Shown here: piece after piece, positions 42,747-50,762 of the stretch
Numbering within the stretch: position 1 is the stretch's first letter
Layout: each line of letters starts with the position of its first letter
NCBI RefSeq assembly: GCF_003259895.1
Contig: NZ_QLME01000008.1
Span: 1-64,000 of the forward strand
Source: Halanaerobium saccharolyticum
Lineage (GTDB): Bacteria > Bacillota > Halanaerobiia > Halanaerobiales > Halanaerobiaceae
Reading direction: 5' to 3'
DNA length: 64,000 nt
Program-made: the position numbers and the translations under genes
The notes under the pieces: generated by a model
The model's input: the letters and a program-made list of their open reading frames with translations, nothing else
Told to the model about the DNA's origin: nothing
Database searches by the model: none

Positions 42747-42792
42747 AATAGCTGAGAAAAGCTATCAGAATTATGCATTTATAAACTATATA

Positions 42793-42801
42793 TGTTATAA
42801 T
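42793..42801 (+). promoter_or_regulatory. Candidate extended -10 promoter before the membrane protein gene
   Basis: TGTTATAAT (42793-42801) fits an extended -10. The -35 is weak. Just upstream a small hairpin ATAGCT (42748-42753) with AGCTAT (42760-42765) follows the HAD stop. Both are tentative. Confidence 0.35.
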
Positions 42802-42849
42802 TAAAGTTGGTGGTTGAGCTGAGTATTTGAGGAAAATGGAGGGGTTTAT

Positions 42850-43512
42850 TTGGAAATTTTTTCGATTTTAAAATCTACATTTAAAGATTTCTATGAATAT
42901 TTGTTTAAACTGGTGCTGCTAAGTGTAGCCTGGTTTGTTATTAGTTCTGTCTTATTGTTTGCGGTTTTTATTGGTTTACAGAGCGGCTGGTATTTAATTA
43001 TTCTATTACCACTTATTTTTTTAGGACCAGTATTTTTAACTTCACTTTATGGGGCTAATGAGATTTTAGAAGAGGGAAGAGTTGCTTTTAAATCACTTTT
43101 TAGCTATTTCAAAAATAATTTTTGGCGTGGATTTTTAGTTTTCTTGATTTCGGTTATTTTATATATTGTTTTTGTAGTAGATTTACGTTTCTTTTTAATC
43201 AGAGGACAGGAAAACATCTGGCTTTTAGCATTTGCTTTTTTATTTGCTTATTTATTAATTTATTTTTCAATTTATCAGGCTTATTTGTGGGGGTTGTTGA
43301 TTATTCAGGGAGATAGATCACTTACAGACATTTTTAAAAATGCTGTTATTCTCAGTCTGGATAATGTAGTCTTCTCACTGCTCTGGTTTCTGTCAATTTT
43401 CTTATTAACGGTACTTTTGTTTGTGATCGGTATTGGCCTGCCGGCAGGATTTATCGGAATTATTGGCTTATTAATTATTCAGGGAACTAAAGAAATGCTA
43501 GCAAAATATTAA
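42850..43512 (+). CDS. Polytopic membrane protein, YesL/DUF624-like, unknown function
   Basis: The 220-residue protein has about five to six hydrophobic helices. It resembles YesL-type (DUF624) membrane proteins in its layout and the segment NEILEEGRVAFKSLFSYFKNNFWRG (here ALFSYFKNNFWRG-like), but I do not recognise a clear signature. It starts with TTG 42850 after GGAGGGG. It precedes the glucokinase gene by 40 bases and may share its transcript. No function is assigned. Confidence 0.6.
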   Translation: MEIFSILKSTFKDFYEYLFKLVLLSVAWFVISSVLLFAVFIGLQSGWYLIILLPLIFLGPVFLTSLYGANEILEEGRVAFKSLFSYFKNNFWRGFLVFLISVILYIVFVVDLRFFLIRGQENIWLLAFAFLFAYLLIYFSIYQAYLWGLLIIQGDRSLTDIFKNAVILSLDNVVFSLLWFLSIFLLTVLLFVIGIGLPAGFIGIIGLLIIQGTKEMLAKY

Positions 43513-43552
43513 AATACAATCATTTAGAAGTTTATCTGAGAGGGGAATAGTA

Positions 43553-44527
43553 ATGAAGGAATATTATTTAGGGCTGGATCTTGGGGGAACAAAAATTCTC
43601 ACTGGTCTGGCTGATAGTGAAGGAAAGATTATTACAAGATCTCGTAGAGATACTGAAGCTGAGCTTGGAGAAGATAAAATAATAGAAAATATGATTGCAA
43701 CTATAGAAGCTGTACTTGAAAAAGCCGATGTTGATCGCGACCAGGTTAGAACTCTGGGGATTGGCAGTCCTGGGCCCCTTGATGCCAAAAAGGGGATCAT
43801 AATTGAAAATGCTAATTTACCCTGGAAAAATGTACCGTTGGTTGAAAGAATAGAGTCAGCACTGGGAATCAAGACTCTCTTAAAAAATGATGCCAATGCA
43901 GCTGCTCTGGGTGAAAAATGGTTTGGAGCCGGTAAAAGTGTTGACAATATGGTTTACATAACTATTTCTACCGGTATTGGTGGAGGTGCAATTATTAATA
44001 AAGAACTATTTACTGGAATTAATGATAATGCCTGTGAAGTGGGACACACAGTGATTGACCCCAATGGACCGCTCTGCGGTTGTGGAAATCACGGCTGTCT
44101 GGAGGCTTTTTCCTCTGGAACTTCTATTGGTAAGAGAGCAAGAGAAGCTGCTGCAGCAGGACAGAGCAAAGAAATGCTGGAGCTAGCAGATAATATTGTT
44201 GAGGATATAGATGCAGTTATCTGTGCTCAGGCTGCCTACCAGGGTGATCAGGTAGCTAAGGAAATTTTTGAGAATGCCGGTTATCACCTCGGGATTGGTC
44301 TGGGTAATGTTGTTAATACATTTAATACTGAGATGATAATTCTGGGTGGAGGAGTAATGAAGGCCTCAGATTTATTCTTAGATAAAGCAATTAAAACTAT
44401 GGAAGATATAGCCCTGGCTGGATCTTTAGAAATGGTAACGGTTAAAGAAGCAGAACTGGGTTCTGATATTGGTTTAATGGGTGCTATAGCTGTAGCAATG
44501 GAAGACAGGTTGAAAAAAAATGATTGA
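43553..44527 (+). CDS. glcK: ROK-family glucokinase
   Basis: This enzyme phosphorylates glucose to glucose 6-phosphate. The 324-residue ROK protein has the ATP motif LGLDLGGTKILTG, the catalytic region LLKNDANAAALGE, and the zinc-binding ROK signature CGCGNHGCLEAFSSG around residues 176-190. It overlaps hprK by 8 bases, tying sugar phosphorylation to the catabolite-control kinase. Another ROK sugar kinase specificity (for example mannose or fructose) is possible. Confidence 0.9.
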   Translation: MKEYYLGLDLGGTKILTGLADSEGKIITRSRRDTEAELGEDKIIENMIATIEAVLEKADVDRDQVRTLGIGSPGPLDAKKGIIIENANLPWKNVPLVERIESALGIKTLLKNDANAAALGEKWFGAGKSVDNMVYITISTGIGGGAIINKELFTGINDNACEVGHTVIDPNGPLCGCGNHGCLEAFSSGTSIGKRAREAAAAGQSKEMLELADNIVEDIDAVICAQAAYQGDQVAKEIFENAGYHLGIGLGNVVNTFNTEMIILGGGVMKASDLFLDKAIKTMEDIALAGSLEMVTVKEAELGSDIGLMGAIAVAMEDRLKKND

Positions 44528-45437
44528 TGAAGATAAAGTATTAGTTCTAGATATTTTTAACCGCTTTGATCTGGAAATCAAAGCCGGTCGTTCAGGTATT
44601 AAAAGAGAGGTTAAAGTTAGTGATATTAAACGACCAGGAATTGAACTGGCCGGTTTCTGGAAGCACTTTGTACCGGAGCGGGTTAATTTAATTGGAAGAA
44701 CCGAGCTTTCTTTTCTGCGCGGACTTGATGAGCAGATACTGCAGGAGCGGATTGAAGAATATGTTGATTATAATCCGGTCTGCATTATAGTTGCCCGGGG
44801 AGAGCATATTCCTGATTATCTGCTGGAGAGAGCAAATCAAAAAGGGATTCCTGTTCTTTCGACAGAAATTTCTACAACCAGATTTAGCAGTATGCTTTTA
44901 AACTATCTGGAAGAAAAATTAGCACCTGTTAAGGTTATTCACGGTGTTCTGGTAGATATTTATGGAATAGGAGTCTTAATTAAAGGCCAGAGCGGAATTG
45001 GAAAAAGTGAGACAGCTATTGAACTGGTTAAAAGAGGCCACCGCCTGGTTGCTGATGATATAATTGAAATCAAAAAAATAGGTGAGCTTCGTTTGAATGG
45101 TACAGCTCCCAATAATTCTCGTTATTTTCTTGAGATGCGCGGAATTGGAATAATTAATGTTAAAACTTTATTTGGGGCGGGAGCAGTAAAACACGAATCT
45201 CCAATTAATCTTGCCATTAAATTAGAAAGATGGAAAGATGGAGAAGAATATGAAAGACTTGGTATTGACAGCCGCAAAACAGCAATTATGGATTTAGAAA
45301 TTGACGAGATTGTAATTCCGGTAAAACCCGGTAGAAATTTAGCTTTAGTATTAGAAGTGGCAGCCATGAATTATAGAATGAAAACAATGGGCTATAATGC
45401 TGCAGTTGATTTTACAGAGAATATAATGAATAGATAG
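44520..45437 (+). CDS. hprK: HPr kinase/phosphorylase
   Basis: HprK phosphorylates HPr (or Crh) on Ser46, the master signal of carbon catabolite control in Firmicutes. The 305-residue product has the Walker A GQSGIGKSETAIELVKRGHR at about 157-176. VADDIIEI and the HprK signature LEMRGIGIINVKTLFGAGAV follow. The length is normal. It overlaps the glucokinase gene and precedes a secreted protein gene. The HPr gene is not in the window. Confidence 0.96.
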   Translation: MIDEDKVLVLDIFNRFDLEIKAGRSGIKREVKVSDIKRPGIELAGFWKHFVPERVNLIGRTELSFLRGLDEQILQERIEEYVDYNPVCIIVARGEHIPDYLLERANQKGIPVLSTEISTTRFSSMLLNYLEEKLAPVKVIHGVLVDIYGIGVLIKGQSGIGKSETAIELVKRGHRLVADDIIEIKKIGELRLNGTAPNNSRYFLEMRGIGIINVKTLFGAGAVKHESPINLAIKLERWKDGEEYERLGIDSRKTAIMDLEIDEIVIPVKPGRNLALVLEVAAMNYRMKTMGYNAAVDFTENIMNR

Positions 45438-45463
45438 ATAATGTTTTTAGTAGAGGTGGAAAA

Positions 45464-46402
45464 ATGGCTTTTAAAAAAATAAAAAATAAAAGGCAAAAAT
45501 TAATAATCCTGTTTATTATCTGTCTTTTCATTTTGCCTGCAGCAGTTAGTGCAGAAAATTATAAAGTGATTTTTAATCACCTTGATGGAATTGGTGATGA
45601 TTATGGTCCTGGAGATTATGAATATCCTCAGAATCATATCTTCCAGAATAAAGGTCATTTATTTGATTTGAAGGCGATGACTATTTTTGAAGGAGAAAAT
45701 GAATATAAGATTCGTTTTTCTTTTTCAAATTTAACTGATCCCTGGGGAGCTGAATTTGGATTTTCATTACCTTTAATAGAAATGTATATTGATCATCAAA
45801 GTGGGGGTAGTAATCAAATATTTCATGAGGGAGCAAATGTCAGCTTTAAAGAAAATTTCAACTGGAATAAATTCATAAAAATAAGCGGCTGGTGGGTTAG
45901 AGTATTTAATCCGAATAGTGAAAAAGAAAATTTAATGAATATTAATGAGTTATCACTTAGTGATCCGGATTCAAATGGAAATCTTAGTTTAAGTCGAAAA
46001 GATAATGATCTATTTTTAAAAATACCTAAAAGTGAGATTGATTCGCTGGAAAAGAGTAGAATTGTTGTCATGGTGGGCAGTTTTGATCCTTTTGGTTATG
46101 ATCATTTTCGTTCTCTATCCAGAACTAAAAGCTACTGGCAGGTATATTCGGAAAATGAGATTTTGGATTCAAAATCTCCCAGACTTCTTGATCTTTTAGT
46201 TCCTGGAGGTCAAAGTCAAAAAGAAGTATTAAGTGGTCAATTACCAGAACTGCCGTATCTAAAAGTTGAGAGTGAGCTGCCGGTCAGAGAGCCAACTCTG
46301 GTAGATAAGCTGCAGCCTTTAAATAAAATTTCTTTATCAATACTTTTTCTTTACATACTATTTTTAATTTTTGTGATTTATAAATTTAAGTACCATAAAT
46401 AA
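45464..46402 (+). CDS. Secreted membrane-anchored protein with Glucodextran_C-like domain
   Basis: The 312-residue protein has a signal peptide (about residues 12-30, ending PAAVSAE) and a C-terminal membrane helix (about 288-308) with a short basic tail. The exported part has the pattern of the DOMON-like Glucodextranase C-terminal domain: DGIGDDYGPGDYEYPQNHIF near the start, FSFSNLTDPWGAEFGFSLPL in the middle. The later segment is VVMVGSFDPFGYDHFRSLS. Such domains bind carbohydrate or envelope material at S-layer-linked enzymes. Here it stands alone without a catalytic domain. The family fit is from memory. Confidence 0.65.
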   Translation: MAFKKIKNKRQKLIILFIICLFILPAAVSAENYKVIFNHLDGIGDDYGPGDYEYPQNHIFQNKGHLFDLKAMTIFEGENEYKIRFSFSNLTDPWGAEFGFSLPLIEMYIDHQSGGSNQIFHEGANVSFKENFNWNKFIKISGWWVRVFNPNSEKENLMNINELSLSDPDSNGNLSLSRKDNDLFLKIPKSEIDSLEKSRIVVMVGSFDPFGYDHFRSLSRTKSYWQVYSENEILDSKSPRLLDLLVPGGQSQKEVLSGQLPELPYLKVESELPVREPTLVDKLQPLNKISLSILFLYILFLIFVIYKFKYHK

Positions 46403-46428
46403 CTTTGAACTTTTAAAGAGGTGAGATA

Positions 46429-47397
46429 ATGACAGCAGAGCCAATGAAATACGCCAGAGAGATATTAAAAAAAGTATCCCGCAGTTTCGCTCTGACAATT
46501 CCTATGCTCGATGACCAGATCAAAGATGAAGTCCTTCTGGCTTATCTCCAGGATAGAATTTTAGATAATTTTGAGGATGAAATTCATCCACCTGATCTTA
46601 AACTACAGCAGGAAATGATGGATCGAGTCAGCAGAATATTTTCTCCAGCAGAATATGATCGCAGTTCTGATTTTGCAATTATTAAAGAAAAGAGCAGTTT
46701 AATAGAAAAAGATTCACTGCGGGAATTAAATGAAAATATTGATTTGATCTACAGGAGTTATCAGAGTTTTGTTCCTGAAATTCAGGAGATTTCTCATAAA
46801 TGGCTGCAGGAAATGAATCAGGGAATGCAGAAATATTTAAGCAGAGAAGTAGAAACATTTGCAGAACTGGATGAATACTGTTATTATGTTGCTGGTACAG
46901 TCGGAGGATTTTTGACTGAAACTATTATTTATAAATTTGAAATTGAGGCTCAGAATGAAAAAATATTAATGAATAATTTTAACCAGGCAGGTCTGTTTCT
47001 GCAGAAAGTTAATTTGATTAGAGATATCAGAGAAGATTTAGAGAGTAGAGATAAGCATTTCTGGCCTTTAAAAGATCTAGGAATTACTGAAAAAGAACTT
47101 GCTGATTCCCAATCTGAAGAACAGGCGCTTGCTGCTTTAGAGCAGATGCTGGCAGATTTAAAAACTCACATCCCAGCTTTAAAAAAATATTATCAGGCGC
47201 TGCCGGCTGAACTTAAAGGCTATAAAAAGTTTTTTGCTGTTAATAATGCTCTGGGCCTGGCAACCATGGATAAGCTAAAAAACAATTCTGATGTATTTTA
47301 CGGGAATAAACCGGTCAAAACTTCTAAATTAACTTTTTTAAATATAATGCGGGCTCCGGAAAAATACTTTCTGGATCATATAGATCAATATCAATAA
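46429..47397 (+). CDS. Squalene/phytoene synthase family protein
   Basis: The 322-residue protein has the head-to-head prenyl synthase pattern: SRSFALTIPML, the first metal motif D46-N-F-E-D50 in LQDRILDNFEDE, YCYYVAGTVGGFLTE, and the second motif in NLIRDIREDLESRDKHFWP. Both acidic motifs look intact, so it could condense two C15 or C20 diphosphates. No hopanoid or carotenoid genes are nearby. The product is unknown; squalene or a related C30 alkene is the simplest guess. It lies between the Glucodextran_C-like gene and rapZ. Confidence 0.85.
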   Translation: MTAEPMKYAREILKKVSRSFALTIPMLDDQIKDEVLLAYLQDRILDNFEDEIHPPDLKLQQEMMDRVSRIFSPAEYDRSSDFAIIKEKSSLIEKDSLRELNENIDLIYRSYQSFVPEIQEISHKWLQEMNQGMQKYLSREVETFAELDEYCYYVAGTVGGFLTETIIYKFEIEAQNEKILMNNFNQAGLFLQKVNLIRDIREDLESRDKHFWPLKDLGITEKELADSQSEEQALAALEQMLADLKTHIPALKKYYQALPAELKGYKKFFAVNNALGLATMDKLKNNSDVFYGNKPVKTSKLTFLNIMRAPEKYFLDHIDQYQ

Positions 47398-47444
47398 TAA
47401 ATTCAAGAATATAGTTTTTGTTTTAGGAAGGAGAATAATTCCAG

Positions 47445-48293
47445 ATGGATTTTTTACTTATTACGGGCATGTCAGGAGCAGGAAAGTCTCTGGCCTTAAA
47501 TTATTTTGAAGATAGAGGTTATTTTTGTGTAGATAATTTACCGCCAGCTTTAATTTCAAAGTTTGCAGAATTATGTCTGCAGTCAGATTTAGATAAAATT
47601 GCTCTTGTCAGTGATATTAGGGGACGAGAGTTTTTTAATGAACTTTTTGCGGAACTGGAAAAAATAGAAAAAATGAACTTAAATTATAATATTCTTTTTC
47701 TGGAAGCTTCAGATGAAGTTTTAATCAGAAGGTATAAGGAGAGTAGAAGGCGCCATCCACTTGATGAAGAAGGTAGAATTCTGGATGCCATTGAGCGAGA
47801 AAGAAAATTGTTAGAAGAACTGCGGGGAAGGGCCACTAAAATAATTGATACTGGAGAATTAAAAATTTCAGAACTGCAGGAAGAACTGAATCAATTATTT
47901 TTAGCGGAAGCGGATAAGAATTTACTGCATTTAAGTTTAATTTCCTTTGGTTTTAAGTATGGTATTCCCAGAGATGCAGATCTGGTAATGGATGTCCGCT
48001 TTTTACCTAACCCTTATTATGTAGAATCTTTAAGAGAAAAAACAGGTAATGATCAGGTAGTTCAGGATTATGTCTTAAAATGGCCGATAACTGATAAATT
48101 TTATAAAAAGTTTTTTGATTTAATAGATTTCTTACTGCCGGAATATAAAAAAGAAGGTAAAAGTCATCTATCTGTTGCCATTGGCTGTACTGGTGGTAAG
48201 CACCGTTCAGTTACCACAGTCAATAAGCTGGCAGAATTTTTAGCAGACAAAGAATTTAATATTAATCTAGAACATCGAGATATCGAAAAATAA
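47445..48293 (+). CDS. rapZ: RapZ/YvcJ nucleotide-binding protein
   Basis: This is a P-loop protein of the RapZ (YvcJ) family, which in Escherichia coli controls GlmS through small RNAs and in Bacillus affects competence. The 282-residue protein has Walker A TGMSGAGKSLALNYFEDRGY, CVDNLPPALI, and the C-terminal signature IGCTGGKHRSVTTVNKLAEF with HRDIEK. The length is normal. The rapZ-yvcK-whiA order is the conserved Firmicute cluster. Confidence 0.96.
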   Translation: MDFLLITGMSGAGKSLALNYFEDRGYFCVDNLPPALISKFAELCLQSDLDKIALVSDIRGREFFNELFAELEKIEKMNLNYNILFLEASDEVLIRRYKESRRRHPLDEEGRILDAIERERKLLEELRGRATKIIDTGELKISELQEELNQLFLAEADKNLLHLSLISFGFKYGIPRDADLVMDVRFLPNPYYVESLREKTGNDQVVQDYVLKWPITDKFYKKFFDLIDFLLPEYKKEGKSHLSVAIGCTGGKHRSVTTVNKLAEFLADKEFNINLEHRDIEK

Positions 48294-48341
48294 AAGTTTT
48301 ATTTGAGCATTAAAAAGCAATTATTAAAAGGAAGTGTAATT

Positions 48342-49622
48342 ATGAACCTGCCAAAATGGTTTTTTCCAGGTTTAGGTGTTAAAAGATGGTTTTTGGTAAT
48401 AATATTTGCCTTTATATTAATTAGTCTGGGAATTACCCCTTTGTTTGGTTTTGATTTGAGTGTTTATGTAGCTAAAAATTTATTAGTTATTTTAAGTAAT
48501 ATTTTTGGAAATCAGGCAGGATTTATTCTCAAATTTACTGCAGTGATAATGATTTTAAGTGGTATTGCTTTAACTTATTATTCATTAATTAAGATCAGAT
48601 CAGAATTTAATACCCATATTACGCCAAATGGAGAAATACTGGATTTATTATATGAAAAAAGAAGATCTAATCGAGGCCCAGAAATAGTTGCTTTTGGTGG
48701 TGGAACAGGTCTTTCTAATCTTTTGCGCGGCCTTAAAACAAATAGTGATAATCTGACAGCAGTCGTCACGGTAGCAGATGATGGTGGTAGTTCGGGACGC
48801 CTGAGAGATGAAATGGGTATCTTACCACCTGGTGATATTAGAAACTGTCTGGTAGCTCTTGCTGACAGAGAACCGTTAATGGAAAAATTATTTCAGCACC
48901 GCTTTGAATCAGAAGGGGGGCTTGAAGGTCACAGCTTTGGTAATTTATATATTGCAGCAATGACTGAAGTGCTGGGTGATTTTGAAGAAGCTGTTAGAGC
49001 CTCCAGCAAAGTTCTGGCAATCAGGGGTAAGGTTTTACCAGCTACTAATGAAGATATCAAGCTGGGAGCAATTTACCATGACCAGGAAGAAAGAATAGGA
49101 GAATCTGCTATTCCAGTTTATAATAAGGAGATTAATAGAGTCTTTTTATATCCAGAAAATGCGAGTACTACTCCTGAAGTAAGAGAATCTATAAAAAAAG
49201 CAGATGTGATTATTATTGGTCCTGGAAGCCTTTATACCAGTATTTTACCAAATTTGCTGGTAAAAGGGATTGCAGCAGAAATCAAAAAAAGTGAGGCTCT
49301 GAAATTATATATTTGTAATGTTATGACCCAGCCAGGAGAAACAGATGGTTATACTGCCGCTGATCATGCTCAGGCAATAATAGACCACTGCGGCAGCGGA
49401 GTTTTTGATTACATGATCGTTAATAATCGTCAGGGAACTGCAGAACTACGCCAGAAATATGAGGCTGAAGGGGCTTATTCGGTTCAAATAGATCATCAGC
49501 GCTTAGAGGAGCTGGGTGTTAAAATTATTGAAGCAGATCTCTTAAAAAAAGACAGTTATTTGCGACATGATCCCCAGGCACTGGCAGATCTAATATATGA
49601 TTTGAATAAAAAATACAACTAA
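48342..49622 (+). CDS. yvcK: YvcK/GlmR family protein with N-terminal membrane segment
   Basis: YvcK (GlmR) binds UDP-sugars and is needed for growth on gluconeogenic carbon and for cell-wall precursor supply. The 426-residue protein carries two N-terminal membrane helices (about residues 12-35 and 55-85) that the roughly 320-residue Bacillus protein lacks. Then comes the core: IVAFGGGTGLSNLLRGLK, VTVADDGGSSGRLRDEMG, LPPGDIRNCLVALAD. The ATG at 48342 follows GGAAGTG. An in-frame TTG at 48303 has no such site. Confidence 0.93.
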   Translation: MNLPKWFFPGLGVKRWFLVIIFAFILISLGITPLFGFDLSVYVAKNLLVILSNIFGNQAGFILKFTAVIMILSGIALTYYSLIKIRSEFNTHITPNGEILDLLYEKRRSNRGPEIVAFGGGTGLSNLLRGLKTNSDNLTAVVTVADDGGSSGRLRDEMGILPPGDIRNCLVALADREPLMEKLFQHRFESEGGLEGHSFGNLYIAAMTEVLGDFEEAVRASSKVLAIRGKVLPATNEDIKLGAIYHDQEERIGESAIPVYNKEINRVFLYPENASTTPEVRESIKKADVIIIGPGSLYTSILPNLLVKGIAAEIKKSEALKLYICNVMTQPGETDGYTAADHAQAIIDHCGSGVFDYMIVNNRQGTAELRQKYEAEGAYSVQIDHQRLEELGVKIIEADLLKKDSYLRHDPQALADLIYDLNKKYN

Positions 49623-49689
49623 AATAGATTAAAAATTTAAAGTAATCATTTAGTTCAAACAACAATTATAGATTTTAAAGGTGATATAA

Positions 49690-50613
49690 ATGTCTTTTAC
49701 TGATCAGGTCAAAGAAGAATTAACCCATAAAGATAAGTTTGATTATCAGGAACAGCTGGCTGAACTTTCAGCCTTAATTAGAATAGATGGTTCAATCCAG
49801 ATTTCAAACAAACATCTGGCTGTTAAGGTCACACTTTATCATGGGAATCTGGCCCGCAGAATTTATTCCTTAATTAAAGAGCGTTTTGGCTTTAGTATTG
49901 AGATCAGGGTCAGACAGGATAGAAGATTTAATTTAAGCCACAGCTATGATATTATCGTAACACCTCAGCCAGGTGTGAGAGAATTTTTGCTGGAACTCGG
50001 GTTTTTAACTCCGGCTAATAATCTGGTTTTTCATATTAAAGAAGAATATTTAGATTCCCGCAAATTATCTCAGGCATATTTACGAGGCTTATTTTTAGGA
50101 GGAGGCTCGGTTAACAGTCCTCAGAGCGAATATCATTTAGAATTCCGCTGTGAAAGGGAGAGTGTGGCAGAAGACTTAAAAGTTTTACTGGCTAAATTCG
50201 ACTTAGAAGCACATCAAACCGAGCATAAAGGTTATCAGGTAATTTATTTTAAGAGCTATGCTGAAGTAGTAAAGGTTTTAAATATAATTGGAGCCCATCA
50301 GGCAATGCTTAAAATGGAAAATGATCATATTGTCAAAGAGTTGAAAAATGATGTTAACCGCCGGGTGAATTTTGAGACAGCAAATCTGGAAAAATCAGTT
50401 TCAGCAGCTATGGACCAGCTGGAATATATTGATATTATAGAAAGAAAAGAAGGACTGGAAACATTAAGTCCCGGACTGCAGGAAATAGCTGAACTCCGCA
50501 GAGCTAATCCGTATGCTTCCTTAAAGGAATTGGGAGAAATTCTGGACCTCAGCAAATCCGGGGTCAATCACCGTTTGCGAAGAATTAAAAAAATTGCTCA
50601 AGATTTAACTTGA
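49690..50613 (+). CDS. whiA: WhiA family DNA-binding protein
   Basis: WhiA is a LAGLIDADG-homing-endonuclease-like protein fused to a helix-turn-helix. It is linked to cell division and chromosome organisation in Firmicutes and to sporulation in Actinobacteria. The 307-residue protein starts MSFTDQVKEELTHKDKF. It has the LAGLIDADG-like block AYLRGLFLGGGSVNSPQSEY and a C-terminal HTH ANPYASLKELGEILDLSKSG with NHRLRRI. The last codons overlap the -35 of the cggR promoter. Confidence 0.95.
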   Translation: MSFTDQVKEELTHKDKFDYQEQLAELSALIRIDGSIQISNKHLAVKVTLYHGNLARRIYSLIKERFGFSIEIRVRQDRRFNLSHSYDIIVTPQPGVREFLLELGFLTPANNLVFHIKEEYLDSRKLSQAYLRGLFLGGGSVNSPQSEYHLEFRCERESVAEDLKVLLAKFDLEAHQTEHKGYQVIYFKSYAEVVKVLNIIGAHQAMLKMENDHIVKELKNDVNRRVNFETANLEKSVSAAMDQLEYIDIIERKEGLETLSPGLQEIAELRRANPYASLKELGEILDLSKSGVNHRLRRIKKIAQDLT

Positions 50614-50637
50614 AATTATTTTAAAAGATGATATAAT
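50610..50637 (+). promoter_or_regulatory. Promoter of the cggR-glycolysis operon
   Basis: TTGAAA (50610-50615) and TATAAT (50632-50637) are 16 bases apart. The -35 overlaps the whiA stop. The expected start near 50644 leaves a leader of about 120 bases with a hairpin and the CggR operator. Confidence 0.6.
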
Positions 50638-50675
50638 ATTAACTGGAAGTTGAAAAAACAATATCAAAACTTGCT

Positions 50676-50702
50676 GCTGATTTAAAGATCAGCTTAGTTT
50701 TT
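50676..50702 (+). terminator. Leader hairpin with T-run upstream of cggR
   Basis: GCTGAT (50676-50681) pairs with ATCAGC (50688-50693) and is followed by TTAGTTTTT. It looks like a short intrinsic terminator inside the cggR leader, possibly an attenuator. It may instead be an end for transcripts arriving from whiA. Confidence 0.5.
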
Positions 50703-50710
50703 GGCTGTAT

Positions 50711-50746
50711 CGGGACAATTTTGTTCCATTTGGACAAAAACGTTCC
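50711..50746 (+). promoter_or_regulatory. CggR operator
   Basis: The sequence shows CGGGAC-n6-GTTCC (50711-50727) then TGGAC-n6-GTTCC (50731-50746). This matches the tandem CGGGAC-n6-TGTCC-n4 layout of the known Bacillus CggR operator. It lies downstream of the promoter and just before the ribosome-binding site (CGGAGG, 50751), so binding acts as a roadblock. Release by fructose 1,6-bisphosphate is established for CggR. Confidence 0.8.
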
Positions 50747-50762
50747 AGCTCGGAGGTTAAAC

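Noticed and set aside
43564-43947. Open frame on the minus strand (127 codons) over the glucokinase gene
   Set aside because: It lies opposite conserved ROK motifs, is serine/proline-rich, and has no ribosome-binding site. It is a coding shadow.
50721-50762. Upstream TTG start giving CggR 14 extra residues
   Set aside because: It would place the CggR operator inside the coding region and has no ribosome-binding site. ATG 50763 follows CGGAGG.
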